DNA from: Balneolaceae bacterium UBA7797
GTDB lineage: Bacteria; Bacteroidota; Rhodothermia; Balneolales; Balneolaceae
Direction: 5' to 3'
NCBI GenBank assembly: GCA_002480645.1
Contig: DLCN01000016.1
Location: 1-64,000 of the forward strand
DNA length: 64,000 nucleotides
The notes beneath the pieces are model-generated. The model saw only the letters and a list, made by a program, of their open reading frames with translations. It searched no databases and was not told where the DNA came from. A program made the position numbers and the translations under genes. The stretch's first letter is position 1, and each line of letters begins with the position of its first letter. This document shows, in pieces, positions 61,799-64,000 of this stretch.

Positions 61799-62605
61799 TC
61801 ACTCCCTGATACTAAAGGTGGTTTTAACGGTATCGCTGGTAAGACCACCCAGGTCAACGGCAAAAAACTGAAGATCGTAATCTCTGTCAGGGCGATTATC
61901 AGTGGCGGTAACATCAAAAGTAAGAGTAAATATATAGTCGGAGGCAGTTTCGTCACCCAGATTAGTTCCGTCGTCCAGCATCTGGAAAGGAGAGCCGGTA
62001 ACTTCCCCTGTTTCTTTATCGATAATTCTCATAAATACCTGGTTGATCGTATCATCACCATCCGCATCAGTTACACGGGCAGTAAATGTCGCTGGAGTTT
62101 CACCGGAGGTTGGTCGGGTTATCTCCTGTGGTCCGTTAACTTCTTCGATAACAGGACGGTTGTTTGAAAAACCATTAATAGTCAAATTGGTTTGGTATGT
62201 ACTTTCTTCATGATTCACATCATACAGTGCGATCTTAAGCACATATTTATTGAATGAAGTTGTAGTGGTCTCAATTTCCAGTGAAGTTATGAATGAATCA
62301 TTTTGCTGAGTGAGCATATCCGCAGCGATAATTTCGTTGGTTGCCGCCTCACTAAGTGTATATCCAATAGTTTGTACCAATTCAGGGTGGTTAACGATCG
62401 TGTTTATGCTAATAACAACCGTGGTATCTTTAAATCCATCCTCATTGAGTGTGAAATCAAAGGTGGATGGAGTTATAGTAACAGAATTCAGAGTTGCGAA
62501 CTCGGTAAATATGCCTTTATGAGATACGGTGGAATCGCAGGCGACTGAAATAATTGCAATGGATACTCCCAGGAAAAGAAAGGGACGAATATACTTACTA
62601 AACAA
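61799..62605 (-). CDS. Lipoprotein with Ig/cadherin-like domains
   Basis: 268 residues, lipoprotein signal ending VACDS (Cys23). Two beta-sandwich segments follow: residues about 40-150 and 155-265; the latter has ATFTARVTDADGDDTINQVFMRI, a cadherin-like DxDGD calcium motif, and LQFFAVDLGGLTSDTV. It is the first gene of the surface operon, with a stop overlapping the next gene's possible GTG start. Likely an extracellular assembly or adhesion component; the family is unassigned. Confidence 0.7.
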   Translation of the reverse strand: MFSKYIRPFLFLGVSIAIISVACDSTVSHKGIFTEFATLNSVTITPSTFDFTLNEDGFKDTTVVISINTIVNHPELVQTIGYTLSEAATNEIIAADMLTQQNDSFITSLEIETTTTSFNKYVLKIALYDVNHEESTYQTNLTINGFSNNRPVIEEVNGPQEITRPTSGETPATFTARVTDADGDDTINQVFMRIIDKETGEVTGSPFQMLDDGTNLGDETASDYIFTLTFDVTATDNRPDRDYDLQFFAVDLGGLTSDTVKTTFSIRE

Positions 62606-62760
62606 ATAAACCTTTTTTAGTTAATTGAATGCTTTAGTAACGGTGGAGTATAGGCAGACTTATGTGGGATTTTAATTTATACGAAGATACAAAAAATGAT
62701 TTCTTATAGACAAAGTTTTGTTCTTAGCCTCAATTATATTTTAAATGTGAGATTAAAGGA

Positions 62761-62791
62761 TTGCATTTAGAATTAGGTGCATTTATATTCG
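62761..62791 (+). promoter_or_regulatory. Candidate promoter of the trp leader
   Basis: TTG at 62761-62763, 20 nt, then TATATTCG (62784-62791), one mismatch from TAnnTTTG. If used, transcription would begin only a few bases before the leader ATG at 62799, giving an almost leaderless mRNA. A weaker TATATTTT with poor spacing lies at 62735-62742. Tentative. The rest of the 193-nt stretch upstream of the leader shows nothing else I can support. Confidence 0.4.
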
Positions 62792-62798
62792 ACGCGTT

Positions 62799-62873
62799 AT
62801 GTTAAATACCCAATTAAATATCACATCTTGGTGGTGGCCCAATGCTACAATGAGCAGTGGGAATTTTGTGTAA
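62799..62873 (+). CDS. trpL: trp operon leader peptide with three consecutive Trp codons
   Basis: A 24-codon frame, MLNTQLNITSWWWPNATMSS followed by GNFV and TAA. Three adjacent TGG codons (62829-62837) in so short a peptide cannot be chance when the frame is followed by an attenuator and trpE. The Trp codons lie directly before pairing segment 1, so a stalled ribosome would mask it. No Shine-Dalgarno sequence is visible; translation is probably leaderless or SD-independent, usual in this phylum. The frame is too short for standard gene callers. Confidence 0.88.
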   Translation: MLNTQLNITSWWWPNATMSSGNFV

Positions 62874-62912
62874 TTACATGACCTGAACGATTTTTACTAC
62901 ATACCCACTGTT
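62838..62912 (+). promoter_or_regulatory. trp attenuator pairing segments 1, 2 and 3
   Basis: Segment 1 CCCAATGCT (62838-62846) pairs with segment 2 AGCAGTGGG (62853-62861), 8 of 9 bp, loop ACAATG. Segment 2 alternatively pairs with segment 3 CCCACTGTT (62904-62912) over 9 bp with one G/U wobble, forming the antiterminator. Low Trp: the ribosome stalls at the Trp codons covering segment 1, so 2:3 forms and trpE is read. High Trp: the ribosome reaches the stop at 62871 covering segment 2, and 3:4 terminates. Confidence 0.85.
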
Positions 62913-62937
62913 CCTATGGAAGAGTGGGTTTTTTTTT
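62903..62937 (+). terminator. trp attenuator terminator hairpin (segments 3:4)
   Basis: Arms ACCCACT-g-TTCC (62903-62914) and GGAA-g-AGTGGGT (62918-62929) with a TAT loop: 7 bp plus 4 bp separated by one G/G mismatch, followed by nine Ts (62929-62937). It lies 14 nt before the trpE ATG. Its left arm is shared with the antiterminator. Confidence 0.93.
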
Positions 62938-62951
62938 ATCACAACATTACG

Positions 62952-64000
62952 ATGACTAAAGAAGAATTTTTAAAGCTGGCAGACAAATACACGGCAATTC
63001 CGGTATATAAGCGGTTACTTGCCGATGTATTAACACCGGTTTCATTATTTCTGAATATCAGAGAGGATGGGGCTTATCCTTTTTTATTTGAATCGGTAGA
63101 AGGCGGTGAGCAATTGGCCAGATATTCATTTATTGGTCACAACCCTTACCAACGACTCATTTTTGATGGTAAGACCACCTATTTAGAGAAAGATGGAAAT
63201 TCCACCAGGATCGATAAACCGTATTTTGAAGAATTAAAAGAGCTAACTACTGCTTTTTCTGAACCGGAGATTCAGGATTTGCCATTGCTGACCGGTGGTG
63301 CGGTAGGGTTTTCAGCATATGACACCTTTCGTCTGGTAGAACACTTACCCGATGTGCCGGAAGATGATCTGAATTTACCGGAAGCCATTTGGGGATTTTA
63401 TGATGAGATCTTTGCTTTCGATCATGTAAAGCATCAGGTGGTATTGATCAAGACTGTTTTTGTGGATGAGGCCACTGATCTGGATTCTGCTTATGACGAT
63501 GCCCGAAAGGCATTAGAAAGAATGGAAGAATCTGCGATGAAAACCACTTACAGTCGTCGGGATTTTGAGATCGACCCGGATACTTTGAAGAGCAATATGA
63601 AGCCTGAATACTTCAAAGAGATGGTAGAAAAGAGCAAGAACTATATTTATGAGGGTGATATTTTTCAGGTAGTGGTCTCTCAAAGGTTTGAGGCTGAGAT
63701 GAAAGGGGATTCATTTATGCTATACCGGGCATTGAGAATGGTTAATCCTTCACCGTATCTGTTTTATCTGGACTTTGATGGATTCACTTTAGTGGGGTCA
63801 TCGCCGGAAGTTCTGGTTAGCGTACAAAACCGAAATGTAAGAGTGCTCCCGATCGCTGGAACCCGGCCTAGAGGAAAGACCCACGATGAAGACCTCGCTT
63901 TTGAAGAAGATCTGAAAGCAGATCCCAAAGAATTATCAGAGCATATCATGTTGGTGGATCTTGGAAGAAACGACCTTTCCAGAGTATGTAAGGCCGGGTC
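62952..64000 (+). CDS. trpE: Anthranilate synthase component I, 3' end outside the window
   Basis: TrpE converts chorismate and ammonia (from TrpG) to anthranilate. About 349 codons are visible from ATG 62952; the frame is still open at the right edge. The N-terminal regulatory part has LTPVSLFLNI and FLFESVEGGEQLARYSF, the LLES-type motif whose serine binds inhibitory tryptophan. The chorismate-binding part begins with YIYEGDIFQVVVSQRF, SPYLFYLDFDGFTLVGSSPEVLV, PIAGTRPRG and HIMLVDLGRNDLSRV. So enzyme activity and transcription are both set by tryptophan. Confidence 0.95.
   Translation, partial: MTKEEFLKLADKYTAIPVYKRLLADVLTPVSLFLNIREDGAYPFLFESVEGGEQLARYSFIGHNPYQRLIFDGKTTYLEKDGNSTRIDKPYFEELKELTTAFSEPEIQDLPLLTGGAVGFSAYDTFRLVEHLPDVPEDDLNLPEAIWGFYDEIFAFDHVKHQVVLIKTVFVDEATDLDSAYDDARKALERMEESAMKTTYSRRDFEIDPDTLKSNMKPEYFKEMVEKSKNYIYEGDIFQVVVSQRFEAEMKGDSFMLYRALRMVNPSPYLFYLDFDGFTLVGSSPEVLVSVQNRNVRVLPIAGTRPRGKTHDEDLAFEEDLKADPKELSEHIMLVDLGRNDLSRVCKAG

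Noticed and set aside
1..64000. CRISPR arrays, insertion sequences, prophage, toxin-antitoxin or restriction systems
   Set aside because: No regularly spaced repeats, transposase, integrase, phage structural or defence-type gene was found on either strand.

Overview
The window looks like a chromosomal segment of a Bacteroidota-type bacterium, most likely from the Balneolota (Balneola/Gracilimonas relatives) or a close neighbour. This placement is inference. It rests on the TonB-dependent receptor with a carboxypeptidase-regulatory N-terminus, PorV/PorQ-type outer-membrane proteins, FlgD-like C-termini, a metH split into two genes, BshC, promoters of the TTTG-N19-TAnnTTTG type, and moderate (roughly 40%) GC. 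I see no insertion sequence, prophage, CRISPR array or rRNA.

Layout. 1-2.7 kb is a decayed accessory patch: two paralogous beta-propeller-like proteins (one cut by the window edge), two orphan 3' gene fragments, a perfect palindrome and tRNA-Val(GAC). 2.8-5.1 kb is a nusB / Ser-Thr phosphatase / ychF cluster closed by a strong terminator. 5.1-10.1 kb (minus strand) runs cupredoxin, transmembrane class III nucleotide cyclase, outer-membrane barrel, ferritin-like lipoprotein, TVP38-type membrane protein. 10.2-14 kb (minus) is deoC, a catalytic aldehyde dehydrogenase, a catalytically dead half-dehydrogenase and a SPOR lipoprotein. 14-26.8 kb holds a PAS histidine kinase, a U32 peptidase/ferredoxin pair, a glycosyltransferase, an M50-like membrane protein, a carotenoid-type desaturase, a THUMP-like methyltransferase, proA-proB and a PmoA-like lipoprotein. 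26.8-30.5 kb has a TonB receptor and a serine hydrolase whose 3' end is frameshifted.

30.6-35.5 kb is a methionine/one-carbon operon: consensus promoter, SAM-I riboswitch, split metH, metF. 35.5-42.5 kb contains a chemotaxis receptor, an outer-membrane barrel and several membrane proteins of unknown role. 42.7-47.6 kb runs bifunctional nuclease, bshC, 5-formyl-THF cyclo-ligase, PspC protein, tmk and a START-like protein. 47.6-53.2 kb is an envelope-precursor cluster: aroE, pgeF, dxr, rseP, psd, pssA. 53.2-62.6 kb (minus) is one tightly overlapping cell-surface operon: lipoprotein, FlgD-tailed propeller protein, two PorV/PorQ-like proteins, glycosyltransferase, Wzx-like flippase, NodB-like deacetylase, glycosyltransferase.

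The right edge carries the clearest regulatory discovery: a complete classical trp attenuator. It has a 24-residue leader peptide with Trp-Trp-Trp, mutually exclusive 1:2, 2:3 and 3:4 pairings and a nine-T terminator, directly before trpE, which runs off the window.
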